Shown here: positions 28,627 to 37,686 of the stretch, piece by piece
How the letters are laid out: the number at the start of each line of letters is the position of its first letter
Position numbering within the stretch: the first letter of the stretch is position 1
The notes under the pieces: generated by a model
The model's database searches: none
Seen by the model: only the letters and a program-made list of their open reading frames with translations
What the model was told of the DNA's origin: nothing
Made by a program: the position numbers and the translations under genes
Assembly: GCF_012275575.1 (NCBI RefSeq)
Contig: NZ_NPIH01000235.1
Coordinates: 1 to 51,824 of the forward strand
Direction: 5' to 3'
From: Paraburkholderia sp. SG-MS1
GTDB taxonomy: Bacteria; Pseudomonadota; Gammaproteobacteria; Burkholderiales; Burkholderiaceae
Length of the DNA stretch: 51,824 nt

Positions 28627-29841
28627 TTACTTCCACGCCGCGCAGCGCGTTTCCGCCTTGGTCGTGAACGCCTGCTCGCCGGGGATCGTCGCGACGATCT
28701 TGTAGTAGTCCCACGGCTCTTTGGATTCGGCCGGCGTCTTCACCTGCATCAGGTACATGTCATGGATCATGCTGCCGTCCTGACGCACGTAGCCCTTCGC
28801 GTAGAAGTCGTCGATCTTGGTCTTCTTCAGCTGCGCCATCACCTTGTCGGAGTCGGTCGAGCCGACTGCCTGCACGGCCTTCAGGTAGTTCATCGTCGCC
28901 GAGTAGTCGGCGGCCTGCAGGCTCGACGGCATCTTCTTCGTCTTGTCGAAATAGCGCTGCGCCCACTTGCGCGTGTCGGCGTCCTTGTTCCAGTACCAGC
29001 TGTCCGTGAGCACCAGACCTTGCGTGGTCTCCAGCCCGAGGCTGTGGATATCGTTGATGAACACCAGCAGCGCGGCAATCTTCATCGTCTTGTTGATGCC
29101 GAATTCCTTGGCCGCCTTGATCGAGTTGACCGTGTCGCCGCCGGCATTGGCGAGGCCGAGGATCTGCGCCTTCGAAGCCTGTGCCTGCAGCAGGAACGAC
29201 GAGAAGTCCGACGCGGACAGCGGATGACGCACCGCGCCCAGCACCTGGCCGCCGTTCGCTTTCACCACGTCCGAGGTGTTCTTTTCGAGCGCCTTGCCAA
29301 AGGCGTAGTCAGCCGTCAGGAAGTACCAGGTCTTGCCGCCCTGCTTGGTCACCGCCGAGCCCGTGCCCTTGGCGAGCGCGGTCGTGTCGTACGCATAGTG
29401 GATCGTGTACGGCGTGCACTGCTCGTTGGTCAGCGTGTCTGCGCCCGCGCCGATGCTGATGTAGACCTTGTGCTTCTCCCCCGCCACTGTATTCATCGAC
29501 AGACCCGTCGCCGAGTTCGTGCCGCCGATCAGCATGTCCACGCCATCACGGTCGAACCACTCGCGGGCTCGCGACGCGGCGATGTCCGCCTTGTTCTGGT
29601 GATCCGCGTAGACCAGCGTAATCGGCTTGCCGTTGACCTTGCCGCCGAAGTCGGCGATCGCCATGCGAATCGCTTCGAGGCCGCCCTGCCCGTCGATGTC
29701 CGCATACAGCCCCGACAGATCGGTGATGAAGCCGATCTTCACCGCATCGTCGGCCGCTTGCGCGCTGCCCATTGTGAGAGCGGCGCCGGCCGCGACCGCG
29801 AAACAAACTGAGGCAAGCCGCGCGAGTGGGTTCTTTTTCAT
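28627..29841 (-). CDS. LIV-type ABC transporter substrate-binding protein of the second operon
   Basis: This 404-residue periplasmic receptor has a signal peptide (about 1-29, cleavage after GSAQA) and a type I binding fold: VKIGFITDLSGLYADIDGQGG, MLIGGTNSATGLSMN, YFLTADYAFGKALE. It belongs to a different subfamily from the two receptors at 23295 and 24859, resembling binding proteins of urea, amide or aromatic compound transporters as well as amino acid ones, so the substrate is open. It has a good ribosome binding site (CAGGAGACACGA). It lies in the middle of the operon, after the ATPase genes. Confidence 0.9.
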   Translation of the reverse strand: MKKNPLARLASVCFAVAAGAALTMGSAQAADDAVKIGFITDLSGLYADIDGQGGLEAIRMAIADFGGKVNGKPITLVYADHQNKADIAASRAREWFDRDGVDMLIGGTNSATGLSMNTVAGEKHKVYISIGAGADTLTNEQCTPYTIHYAYDTTALAKGTGSAVTKQGGKTWYFLTADYAFGKALEKNTSDVVKANGGQVLGAVRHPLSASDFSSFLLQAQASKAQILGLANAGGDTVNSIKAAKEFGINKTMKIAALLVFINDIHSLGLETTQGLVLTDSWYWNKDADTRKWAQRYFDKTKKMPSSLQAADYSATMNYLKAVQAVGSTDSDKVMAQLKKTKIDDFYAKGYVRQDGSMIHDMYLMQVKTPAESKEPWDYYKIVATIPGEQAFTTKAETRCAAWK

Positions 29842-29902
29842 TCGTGTCTCCTGGGTTCTTCGCTTGTGGTTATCAGAGGCAATCGGGCGCGTGGCTACAG
29901 GT

Positions 29903-30661
29903 TCATACGCCCAGTAAATCGTGCAGGACCGGCATCTTGCCTTCGAGTTCGTTCGCCTCGAAGTGCTCGACGATCGAGCCGTGCTCCATCACGTAGAAGC
30001 GATCGGCAAGCGGCGCGGCAAAGCGGAAATTCTGTTCGACCATCACGACCGTATACCCGCGCGCCTTGAGCGTGACGATCATGCGAGCGAGCGCCTGCAC
30101 GATCACGGGCGCAAGTCCTTCCGAAATTTCGTCGAGCAACAGAAGGCTCGCGCCGGTGCGCAGAATCCGCGCGACCGCCAGCATCTGCTGCTCGCCACCC
30201 GAGAGGCGCGTGCCCTGGCTCATGCGGCGTTCCTGCAGATTTGGAAACATCGAATAGATTTCTTCGAGCGACATCATGTGCGTCTTATCGCCGACAGGCG
30301 GCGGCAGCAGCAGATTTTCCTCGCACGAGAGGCTCGAAAAAATGCCGCGCTCTTCCGGGCAATAACCGATGCCGCAATGCGCGATGCGATGCGTGGGCAA
30401 GTTGATCGTTTCGCGTCCGCCGATGCGGATCGAACCGGTGCGCCGGCCGGTGAGGCCCATGATCGCGCGCAGCGTGGTGGTGCGGCCCGCGCCGTTGCGG
30501 CCGAGCAGCGTGACCACTTCGCCGCGGTGCACCGTTAGATCCACACCATGCAGGATGTGGGACTCCCCGTACCACGCCTGCAAGCCCGCGATTTCCAGCG
30601 CGGGCGCGGCATCGCCCGTGCCGCTCACTTCGAGGCCTTCGCGCTCGACAATCGTATTCAT
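29903..30661 (-). CDS. livF: LIV-type ABC transporter ATPase, LivF family
   Basis: This 252-residue ATPase has the signature LSGGEQQMLAVARILRTG and Walker B LLLLDEISEGLAPVIV. Two changes stand out: the Walker A reads GRNGAGRTT, with arginine in place of the invariant lysine, and Walker B ends DEIS instead of DEPS. GRNGAGRTT occurs in some LivF homologues, so the protein may still work as the less active partner in the ATPase pair. Its start overlaps the livG stop (ATGA). The first 20 residues are a variable extension. Confidence 0.9.
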   Translation of the reverse strand: MNTIVEREGLEVSGTGDAAPALEIAGLQAWYGESHILHGVDLTVHRGEVVTLLGRNGAGRTTTLRAIMGLTGRRTGSIRIGGRETINLPTHRIAHCGIGYCPEERGIFSSLSCEENLLLPPPVGDKTHMMSLEEIYSMFPNLQERRMSQGTRLSGGEQQMLAVARILRTGASLLLLDEISEGLAPVIVQALARMIVTLKARGYTVVMVEQNFRFAAPLADRFYVMEHGSIVEHFEANELEGKMPVLHDLLGV

Positions 30662-31437
30662 GCGTGGGCTCCGGCGAGCGCCGCGTCGGCGCTGCCCATG
30701 TAGGCTTGCATCACGAGCGGATTCTTCGACACTTCCGCGTAGCTGCCTTCGGCGAGCACCTCGCCTCGTTGCAGCACGGTGATCGTGTCGGAGATACCGG
30801 CGATCACGTTCATATTGTGCTCGACCATCAGGATCGTGCGGCCGCTCGATACTTTTTTGATCAACGCCGTGACCCGGTCGACGTCTTCGTGACCCATGCC
30901 TTGGGTCGGTTCGTCGAGCAGCATCAGTTCAGGCTCCATCGAAAGCGTGGTGGCGATTTCCAGCGCGCGCTTGCGGCCATAGGACAGTTCGACGGTCGGC
31001 ACATCGGCGAAATCGGTCAAGCCAACCTGCGTGAGCAGATCCATTGCGCGGTCGTCGAGCTGGCGCAGCGTGCGCTCGCTCTTCCAGAAGTGGAATGACG
31101 TGCCGAGCGAGCGCTGCAAACCGATGCGCACGTTCTGCAATGCTGTCAGATGCGGAAATACCGCGGAAATCTGGAACGAACGGATGATGCCGCGCCGCGC
31201 GATTTGCGCCGGACGCTCGTGTGTGATGTCGACGCCGTTGAAAACGATCTGACCCGCCGTCGGTTCGAGAAATTTGGTGAGCAGGTTGAAGCAGGTGGTC
31301 TTGCCTGCCCCATTAGGGCCGATCAGCGCATGGATAGAGCCACGGCGCACGCGCAGGTTCACCCCGTTCACGGCGATGAAGCCTTTGAACTCGCGAGTCA
31401 GGCCGCGCGTTTCGAGAATCGTATCGCCGAGAATCAT
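30658..31437 (-). CDS. livG: LIV-type ABC transporter ATPase, LivG family
   Basis: This is the first gene of the second liv operon (livG-livF-receptor-livH-livM). It has Walker A GPNGAGKTT, Q-loop IIRSFQISAVF, signature VELSYGRKRALEIATTL and Walker B LMLLDEPTQGM followed by GHED. The ATG at 31437 lies three bases after GGAAGGG, a good ribosome binding site; the ATG at 31449 would add four residues (MEGN) that overlap this site. With the shorter start it has 259 residues, normal for LivG. Its canonical Walker A complements the altered one in the partner LivF. Confidence 0.92.
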   Translation of the reverse strand: MILGDTILETRGLTREFKGFIAVNGVNLRVRRGSIHALIGPNGAGKTTCFNLLTKFLEPTAGQIVFNGVDITHERPAQIARRGIIRSFQISAVFPHLTALQNVRIGLQRSLGTSFHFWKSERTLRQLDDRAMDLLTQVGLTDFADVPTVELSYGRKRALEIATTLSMEPELMLLDEPTQGMGHEDVDRVTALIKKVSSGRTILMVEHNMNVIAGISDTITVLQRGEVLAEGSYAEVSKNPLVMQAYMGSADAALAGAHA

Positions 31438-31449
31438 GTTCCCTTCCAT

Positions 31450-31762
31450 ACGGAGTAAGGCGAAGCATTACGATCTTCCGCGCAAAGCTCTGCGCGACTT
31501 GTTATGACGGCGGCACCCCTTGCCGCTCGTTGGCGTCCTGCACCAATCCGGACGGTAATCCATGGCGCGGCACGCAGCATGGCTGCCATTGTCGCGCCAA
31601 TGATGCAGCGCATTCATTGGGATTTGCACTTAGTGAAGCGTGTCCGCCCTGTGCGTGGCCAGCGGCGCGGGCCACGCGTCGGGGAACGGTCTGAGACTTT
31701 GGTTCGGCAAACATGACCGATGTCTCACACCATAGACCGTGCCGACGCTGCACGCTGCCTTG
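31450..31762. other. Gap upstream of the second liv operon and after the GMC gene
   Basis: No gene. An inverted pair, TGAGAC/GTCTCA, lies at about 31690-31725 without a T-run, so termination of the GMC gene is uncertain. No clear -35/-10 pair for the liv operon was seen. Confidence 0.3.
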
Positions 31763-33478
31763 TCACACGGCGGACATCGAAGGCGCCGCGCTGGTTTGCT
31801 GCGCAACACTGCCGCTTACACGGGCGCGGCGATCTTCACGGATCATGTCGCTCGCACGTTCGGCGATCATCAGCGTGGGTGAGTTGGTGTTGCCCGACGT
31901 GATGTTCGGCATCACCGATGCGTCGACCACGCGCAGTCCGTCGACGCCAAGCACGCGCAGCCGGTTGTCGACCACCGCGGCCGGATCATCACTCGTGCCC
32001 ATGCGGCAGGTCCCGACCGGATGGAAGATGGTCGTGCCGACCGCGCCGGCGGCCTGCTGCAGTTCCTCCTCGGTCTGATACTGGATGCCCGGCAAGATCT
32101 CCTGCGGCCGATAACGTGCGAGCGCCGGTGCCGACGCGATGCGGCGGGTGAGACGCAACGCGTTGGCAGCGACGTGGCGATCGTAATCGGTGGACAGGTA
32201 GTTGGGCGCGATCAGCGGCGGCGCCGACGCATCGGCTGATTCGATGTGGATGCTGCCGCGCGAAGTCGGCCGCAACTGACACACCGACGCCGTGAACGCA
32301 TTGAAGCGATGCAGCGGTTCGCCGAAGCGATCGAGTGAAAGCGGCTGCACGTGATACTCCAGATCGGGACGCGTGAGCGAACGGTCGGCGGGATCCGATT
32401 TGGCGAACGCACCAAGTTGCGACGGCGACATCGACATCGGCCCGCTTTGCAGCAACGCGTATTGCACGCCGATCATCAGCTTGCCCCACCAATGCGCGGA
32501 CGCGGTGTTGAGCGTGCGCACGCCATCGACTTTATAGGCCATGCGCAGTTGCAGATGATCCTGCAGATTTTCGCCGACGCCACGTAAATCCTTGACGACC
32601 TCGATGCCCAGATTTTGCAAACGCGCACCGTTGCCGATGCCGGAGAGTTCGAGCAGTTGCGGCGAGTTCACCGCGCCCGAGCTGAGGATGACTTCGCAGC
32701 GCACCTTCGCGAGATAGTCGGTGTTGTCGCCGCGATATTCGACGCCGCAGCAACGGCGTCCTTCGAACACGACGCGCTGGGTATGCGCACCGGTGATGAT
32801 CGTCAGATTCGGACGCTTGAGTGCGGGACGCAGGAACGCTTTCGACGCGTTCCAGCGAATGCCGCGCTTCTGATTGACGTCGAAGTAGCCGACGCCGGCG
32901 TTGTCACCGCGATTGAAGTCGTCCGTGGCGGGAATGCCGCTCTGCTGCGCGGCCTTCGAAAACTCTTCGAGAATCTTCCACTTCAGGCGTTGTTTTTCGA
33001 CGCGCCACGGTCCGCCCGCGCCGTGCGATTCGCTGGCGCCGCCATGATGGTCTTCGCTGCGTTTAAAGACTGGCAGTACCGAGTTCCACGACCACGATGC
33101 ATCATTGGTTACGCGGGCCCACTCGTCGTAGTCCTCGCGCTGGCCGCGCATGTAGATCATGCCATTGATCGACGAGCTGCCGCCCAACACGCGTCCGCGT
33201 GGATACGACAGCGCGCGTCCGTTCAGACCGGCTTCCGGCTGCGTTTTATAAAGCCAGTCCGTGCGCGGATTGCCAATACAATACAAATAGCCGACCGGCA
33301 CGTGAATCCAGTGGTAATCGTCTTTGCCGCCAGCTTCCAGCAACAGGACGCTCACGTCCGGATCTTCGGTCAGCCGATTGGCGAGCACACAACCGGCCGT
33401 TCCCGCGCCGACAATGATGTAGTCGAATTCGCCTTCCAGCCGCCGGGCGGCCGCATGCGTGCTTTCGGTGTGGCTCAT
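31763..33478 (-). CDS. GMC-family FAD oxidoreductase, possible 3-hydroxypropionate dehydrogenase (HpdH-like)
   Basis: This 571-residue flavoprotein of the glucose-methanol-choline family oxidises a primary alcohol to an aldehyde. The FAD-binding VGAGTAGC is at 23-30, GRVLGGSSSINGMIYMRG follows near 95-112, and the catalytic HPVGTCRMG begins at His486, with the partner SGNTNSP asparagine near 530. General tools may call it choline dehydrogenase. However, mmsA is just upstream and a LysR gene is divergent, as in known 3-hydroxypropionate catabolic loci (hpdH-mmsA-hpdR) of Pseudomonas, so malonate semialdehyde formation is a reasonable guess. The start at 33478 has AGGAG upstream. Confidence 0.85.
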   Translation of the reverse strand: MSHTESTHAAARRLEGEFDYIIVGAGTAGCVLANRLTEDPDVSVLLLEAGGKDDYHWIHVPVGYLYCIGNPRTDWLYKTQPEAGLNGRALSYPRGRVLGGSSSINGMIYMRGQREDYDEWARVTNDASWSWNSVLPVFKRSEDHHGGASESHGAGGPWRVEKQRLKWKILEEFSKAAQQSGIPATDDFNRGDNAGVGYFDVNQKRGIRWNASKAFLRPALKRPNLTIITGAHTQRVVFEGRRCCGVEYRGDNTDYLAKVRCEVILSSGAVNSPQLLELSGIGNGARLQNLGIEVVKDLRGVGENLQDHLQLRMAYKVDGVRTLNTASAHWWGKLMIGVQYALLQSGPMSMSPSQLGAFAKSDPADRSLTRPDLEYHVQPLSLDRFGEPLHRFNAFTASVCQLRPTSRGSIHIESADASAPPLIAPNYLSTDYDRHVAANALRLTRRIASAPALARYRPQEILPGIQYQTEEELQQAAGAVGTTIFHPVGTCRMGTSDDPAAVVDNRLRVLGVDGLRVVDASVMPNITSGNTNSPTLMIAERASDMIREDRRARVSGSVAQQTSAAPSMSAV

Positions 33479-33585
33479 CGCTTCAGTCTCCTAAGCTTTT
33501 TTTCGCGCGGCCGCATTGTTCTCATGCGACCGCGGTGTCAGCCTCTATGGGTGTTTTCTGTGCGTGCGAACGCAACCCGCCCGGG

Positions 33586-35133
33586 TTATTTGGCGACCGG
33601 CATCGTAAATTCAGCGCCCTTCGCGATGCTGTCGGGCCAGCGCTGCATGATGCTTTTGTAGCGCGTATAAAAACGCACGCCCTCTTCGCCGTACGCATGA
33701 TGGTCGCCGAACAGCGACTTCTTCCATCCGCCAAACGAATGCCATGCCATCGGCACCGGAATCGGCACGTTGATCCCCACCATGCCGATTTCGATCTGCC
33801 GCGAGAATGCCCGCGCCACACCGCCATCAGACGTGAACAACGACACGCCGTTGGCGAACTCGTTGGCGTTGATGAGTTCGACCGCGGAAGCGAAATCCGG
33901 CACGCGCACCACGCACAGCACGGGCCCGAAAATCTCTTCGCGATAAATCTTCATGTCGGTCGACACGTCGTCGAACAATGTGCCGCCGAGGAAGAAGCCC
34001 TTCTCATGACCCGCAACCTGATGGCCGCGTCCGTCGACCACCAGCTTCGCGCCCGCCTCGATACCCGCATCGATATAGCCGACCACCTTCTCGCGATGCG
34101 TTGCCGTTACCAACGGCCCCATCTCGGCTGCGGACTCCATGCCGTTGAGGATCTTCAGGCTCTTCACGCGCGGCGTCAGGCGCTCGATCAGTTCATCGGC
34201 GATATGCCCGACCGCGACCGCCACCGAGATCGCCATGCAGCGCTCGCCCGCCGAACCGTACGCGGCGCCGATCAACGCATCGACCGCCTGATCGAGATCG
34301 GCGTCCGGCATCACGACGAGGTGATTCTTCGCTCCGCCCAGGGCCTGCACGCGCTTGCCGTGTTTCGTGCCTTCCGTGTAGATGTATTCGGCGATCGGCG
34401 TCGAGCCGACAAACGACAACGCGCTCACTTCCGGATGCACGAGCAGCGCGTCGACCGCGACCTTGTCGCCGTGCACGACGTTGAATACGCCATCTGGCAA
34501 GCCTGCTTCCTTCAGCAATTCGGCGAGCCGGTTGGAACAGGACGGATCGCGCTCCGACGGCTTCAGCACGAACGTATTGCCGCACGCGATCGCGACAGGG
34601 AACATCCAGCACGGCACCATCATCGGGAAGTTGAACGGCGTGATGCCGGCCACGACACCGAGCGGCTGGCGCAGATTCCAGTTGTCGATGCCGCCGCCGA
34701 TCTGATCGGTGAAGTCGGTCTTCAACAGATTCGGAATGCCACACGCGAACTCGACGATCTCGATGCCGCGCATCACCTCGCCCTTCGCGTCCGAAAACAC
34801 CTTGCCGTGCTCACGCGTGATCAATTCCGCCAGTTCGTCGTGATGGCGGTCGAGCAATTCCTTGAACTTGAACAGCACGCGCGCCCGTTTGATCGGCGCG
34901 GTTTCGCTCCATGCGGGAAAAGCGGCTCGGGCAGCAGCGACCGCGGCGTCCACTTCCGCGACGCTCGCGAGCGGCACACGCGCGCTCACGCTGCCGAGCG
35001 CAGGATTGAAGACGTCGCCGAAACGGCCGCTCGTGCCGTCGATCGGCTTGCCGTTGATGAAATGGGTCAGCGCGCGCGCGCCGTTGGTGGTGCTTGCGCT
35101 GCCGGTAGTCTCGTTCTGAAGTGTCTCGCTCAT
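33586..35133 (-). CDS. mmsA: CoA-acylating (methyl)malonate-semialdehyde dehydrogenase
   Basis: MmsA converts methylmalonate semialdehyde to propionyl-CoA, or malonate semialdehyde to acetyl-CoA, with NAD+ and loss of CO2. The protein has 515 residues. The oxyanion-hole region ITPFNFP (Asn168) and the catalytic Cys299 in [10 protein letters not shown] match the family, and [12 protein letters not shown] is present. The family does not use the general-base glutamate of other aldehyde dehydrogenases; here the equivalent motif is LGGAKNH, as expected. Two ribosome-binding-like stretches (AGGAAG, AGAGGA) precede the start at 35133. It is first of two genes, followed by the GMC oxidoreductase 107 bp downstream. 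Confidence 0.93.
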   Translation of the reverse strand: MSETLQNETTGSASTTNGARALTHFINGKPIDGTSGRFGDVFNPALGSVSARVPLASVAEVDAAVAAARAAFPAWSETAPIKRARVLFKFKELLDRHHDELAELITREHGKVFSDAKGEVMRGIEIVEFACGIPNLLKTDFTDQIGGGIDNWNLRQPLGVVAGITPFNFPMMVPCWMFPVAIACGNTFVLKPSERDPSCSNRLAELLKEAGLPDGVFNVVHGDKVAVDALLVHPEVSALSFVGSTPIAEYIYTEGTKHGKRVQALGGAKNHLVVMPDADLDQAVDALIGAAYGSAGERCMAISVAVAVGHIADELIERLTPRVKSLKILNGMESAAEMGPLVTATHREKVVGYIDAGIEAGAKLVVDGRGHQVAGHEKGFFLGGTLFDDVSTDMKIYREEIFGPVLCVVRVPDFASAVELINANEFANGVSLFTSDGGVARAFSRQIEIGMVGINVPIPVPMAWHSFGGWKKSLFGDHHAYGEEGVRFYTRYKSIMQRWPDSIAKGAEFTMPVAK

Positions 35134-35231
35134 GTCTTTCCTCTTCCTGTGAAATCTTCCGCCTGCCGCGCGAGGCGCGTCAAAGGCGTGCTGAACGCCC
35201 AGCGTACGGCGCTTCGGGGCGACAAATCCAA

Positions 35232-35244
35232 TGAGTAATGCTCA
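35232..35244. promoter_or_regulatory. LysR-type box (T-N11-A) between mmsA and lysR
   Basis: TGAGTAATGCTCA has the T-N11-A layout and dyad symmetry (TGAG/CTCA) of LysR-regulator binding sites. It lies 99 bp upstream of mmsA and 32 bp upstream of the divergent lysR gene, a usual place for activation of the first and autoregulation of the second. Confidence 0.65.
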
Positions 35245-35275
35245 ACTGCGCTATAAGCCGCGCTAATATCAGCGC

Positions 35276-36175
35276 ATGGATCTCACTCTGCTCCGGGCCT
35301 TCACTACCGTGGCGCGGGAGGGCAACCTCACGCGTGCCGCTGTGCAGCTTCACCTGACCCAACCCGCCGTCAGCCTGCAAATCAAGCATTTGCAGGAGGC
35401 GCTCGGCGTGACACTGTTCACGCGGACTTCGCGCGGCCTCTCGCTCACGCGCGACGGGCAGGCGCTGCTGCCCCATGCCGAACGCGCGCTCGGCGCGGCG
35501 GCCGATGTGCAGCGGGCCGCGCAGTCGCTGCGTCACGAAGTTCGGGGCCGCTTGCGGATCGGCACGATTCTCGACCCGGCGTTCCTGCGCCTCGGCGGCT
35601 TTCTCAAGCAGCTGGTGGAGACATGGCCGCATATCGAAACGGCCTTGCGGCATGGCATGTCGGGCTGGGTACTGGAGCAGATTCGCGCGGGCGAACTGGA
35701 TGTTGGCTACTACATCGGCCTGCCGTCCGACGACGAACCGCGCGACAGCCCCGCCTTCCACGCGCTCACGCTCACCCACTTCCAGTATCGCGTGTTGGCG
35801 CCGGCTGGCTGGAAAGACCGCGTCAAGGGCGCGCGCGACTGGCGCTCGCTTGCCGCGCTGCCGTGGATCTGGACGCCCCCCGCGTCCGCGCACAACCGCC
35901 TGCTGTCGCGCTGCTTTGGCGAGGCCGGCGTGAACCCGGTCAAGGTGGCGGAAGTGGACCAGGAGCCGTCGATGCTAGATCTGGTGAAATCGGGCGTCGG
36001 CCTCACGCTCGCACGCGACGCCACCGCGATCGCCGAAGCGCATGCGCACGCACTGACCATCATCGACGGGATGACGGTGCCGACCCAGCTCAGCTTTGTC
36101 ACGCTCGAGGAACGCAAGGACGAACCGGCGATTGCCGCGGCGTTGAAGCTGATCGAGCAGCAATGGGCGACCTGA
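35276..36175 (+). CDS. LysR-family regulator of the mmsA-GMC operon (HpdR-like)
   Basis: This 299-residue protein has the N-terminal winged helix-turn-helix (MDLTLLRAFTTVAREGNLTRAAVQLHLTQPAVSLQIKHLQ, about 1-60). A type II periplasmic-binding-like effector domain (about 90-295) follows. It is divergent from mmsA, with a T-N11-A box between them. By position it should sense an intermediate of the pathway, perhaps 3-hydroxypropionate if the locus is of the hpd type. No strong ribosome binding site precedes the ATG. Confidence 0.9.
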   Translation: MDLTLLRAFTTVAREGNLTRAAVQLHLTQPAVSLQIKHLQEALGVTLFTRTSRGLSLTRDGQALLPHAERALGAAADVQRAAQSLRHEVRGRLRIGTILDPAFLRLGGFLKQLVETWPHIETALRHGMSGWVLEQIRAGELDVGYYIGLPSDDEPRDSPAFHALTLTHFQYRVLAPAGWKDRVKGARDWRSLAALPWIWTPPASAHNRLLSRCFGEAGVNPVKVAEVDQEPSMLDLVKSGVGLTLARDATAIAEAHAHALTIIDGMTVPTQLSFVTLEERKDEPAIAAALKLIEQQWAT

Positions 36176-36454
36176 ATGCCGGCGGGAGCGCAGGCCGCGT
36201 GCGGCAAGGCTACGACGATATGAATCGCGCTAATGGTAGATGGATGCGAGGCGCCTCCGGCGCCCCGCACCCGCTCAACTATTCATTTCCTCCCGAAACG
36301 ACACCGTCACGCAGTTTTTGTTAGATTGGCGGTTCGCGCTCACAAGCCGGCCCCGCATCGTTTTCTGTTCCGCATGACTTTGTCCTTCCCGGCAGCTTCG
36401 CCCCCGGCAACACCGGAAGCCGCCGACCACGCCATCCTTCGACAGGAGCCTGAC

Positions 36455-36991
36455 ATGGCACGCAACATCGAAATCAAAGCCCGCGCCCAGCATTTCGAGC
36501 AACTGCGCGAGCGCGCGGCGCAGCTCGCGACGGACGCCCCGCTGATCTTCCGCCAGCAGGACTTTTTCTACGACGTGCCGCGTGGCCGTCTGAAACTGCG
36601 CCAGTTCGACGACGGCACGCCGGCCGAACTCATTTTCTATCAGCGCGACGATCGCGACGGCCCCAAAGCGTCGTATTACACGCGCAGCCCCGTGACCAAT
36701 CCCGAAGCGATGCACGCGCTGCTCGCCACCGCGTTGACCACACGCGGCATCGTCACCAAGGAACGGCACGTGTATCTGACCGGGCGCACGCGGATTCATC
36801 TGGACCGCGTTGACGGTCTGGGCGACTTTGTCGAACTGGAGGTGCTGCTCGCCCAGGACGACGACGAAGAAGGTGGCCATGCCGAAGCCCACGCGATGTT
36901 CGAGCGCTTGGGCGTCGCGGAATCGGATCTGGTAGCAGTGGCGTATGTCGATCTGCTGAGCCCGGACGGCGAGCCAAAGCAGGCAGCGTGA
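36455..36991 (+). CDS. CYTH-domain protein (class IV adenylate cyclase / triphosphate-binding tunnel family)
   Basis: The 178-residue product starts at the ATG at 36455 with CAGGAG upstream. It has the N-terminal RNIEIKARA strand (a variant of the ExExK motif), KLRQF, LIFYQRDD and FVELEVLL strands that line the tunnel of CYTH enzymes. These bind triphosphates with divalent metals; members are adenylate cyclases, thiamine triphosphatases or inorganic triphosphatases. The activity cannot be told from sequence. It is flanked by unrelated genes. The frame extends upstream to 36233, but without similarity. Confidence 0.82.
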   Translation: MARNIEIKARAQHFEQLRERAAQLATDAPLIFRQQDFFYDVPRGRLKLRQFDDGTPAELIFYQRDDRDGPKASYYTRSPVTNPEAMHALLATALTTRGIVTKERHVYLTGRTRIHLDRVDGLGDFVELEVLLAQDDDEEGGHAEAHAMFERLGVAESDLVAVAYVDLLSPDGEPKQAA

Positions 36992-37046
36992 ATCTCAAGC
37001 AGCGTGGTCCGCGTCGCGATCCTCCCGGCTGTGGGTGCCGCCCACC

Positions 37047-37538
37047 TCAGCCAGCGGCCGATCCCGGCGATAGATGACCGAGCGGCAGCGGCCCATTGCG
37101 CTTGAAGGTAGTCAGCACGATATTCGAGCGCACGCTGTCGACGCCCGGTACGCGCATCAATTTCTTCATCACGAAGGTCGACAGATAATTGAGATCGGGC
37201 GCGACGATGCGCAACAGGTAATCGGCGTCCCCCACCACCGCATGACATTCGAGCACTTCGGGCAACACGTCGATCTGTTGCTGGAATTGTTCGATGATCG
37301 AGTCGCCGTGGTGCTTCAACTTCAAACTCGTAAACGCGGTGACGCCCAGCCCGAGTTTCTCTGGCCGTAACACGACGCGATAGCCGTCCACCACGCCCAC
37401 CTGTTCGAGCCGTTGCAAACGCCGTCCAATCTGCGACGGTGATAGCGGCACCTGCTCGGCCAGTTGCTGATGCGTGGCCCGGCCGAAGCGCTGCAGCACG
37501 TCGAGCAGCGCGAGATCGAAGTGATCGAGTTCCAACAT
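37047..37538 (-). CDS. Lrp/AsnC-family regulator, probably controlling phhA
   Basis: The ATG at 37538 gives 163 residues: an N-terminal helix-turn-helix (ALLDVLQRFGRATHQQLAEQVPLSPSQIGRRLQRLE) and a C-terminal RAM/AsnC ligand domain (ECHAVVGDADYLLRIVAPDL). ATG codons at 37553 and 37589 are possible alternatives, and none has a clear ribosome binding site. It is divergent from phhA, with a palindromic site between them, so it likely senses phenylalanine or tyrosine. In Pseudomonas the same enzyme genes are instead under the sigma-54 activator PhhR. Confidence 0.87.
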   Translation of the reverse strand: MLELDHFDLALLDVLQRFGRATHQQLAEQVPLSPSQIGRRLQRLEQVGVVDGYRVVLRPEKLGLGVTAFTSLKLKHHGDSIIEQFQQQIDVLPEVLECHAVVGDADYLLRIVAPDLNYLSTFVMKKLMRVPGVDSVRSNIVLTTFKRNGPLPLGHLSPGSAAG

Positions 37539-37563
37539 GTTATTAATCTGCATCGAGTGGTCA

Positions 37564-37589
37564 TTTGATGCACGATTATTGCATATCAA
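37564..37589. promoter_or_regulatory. Probable Lrp-type operator between the regulator and phhA
   Basis: TTTGATGCA (37564-37572) and TGCATATCAA (37580-37589) form an imperfect AT-rich dyad around a 7-base centre. It lies 26 bp upstream of the regulator and about 100 bp upstream of phhA. Confidence 0.5.
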
Positions 37590-37686
37590 TGGCCTGCAAC
37601 GCCAACAGTGCGCCCTTTCCGCGCGCGTGCCGCTCTACACTTGCATCAACGATTTCCACTGTCATCGCCGCCGGGCGCAGCATCCC

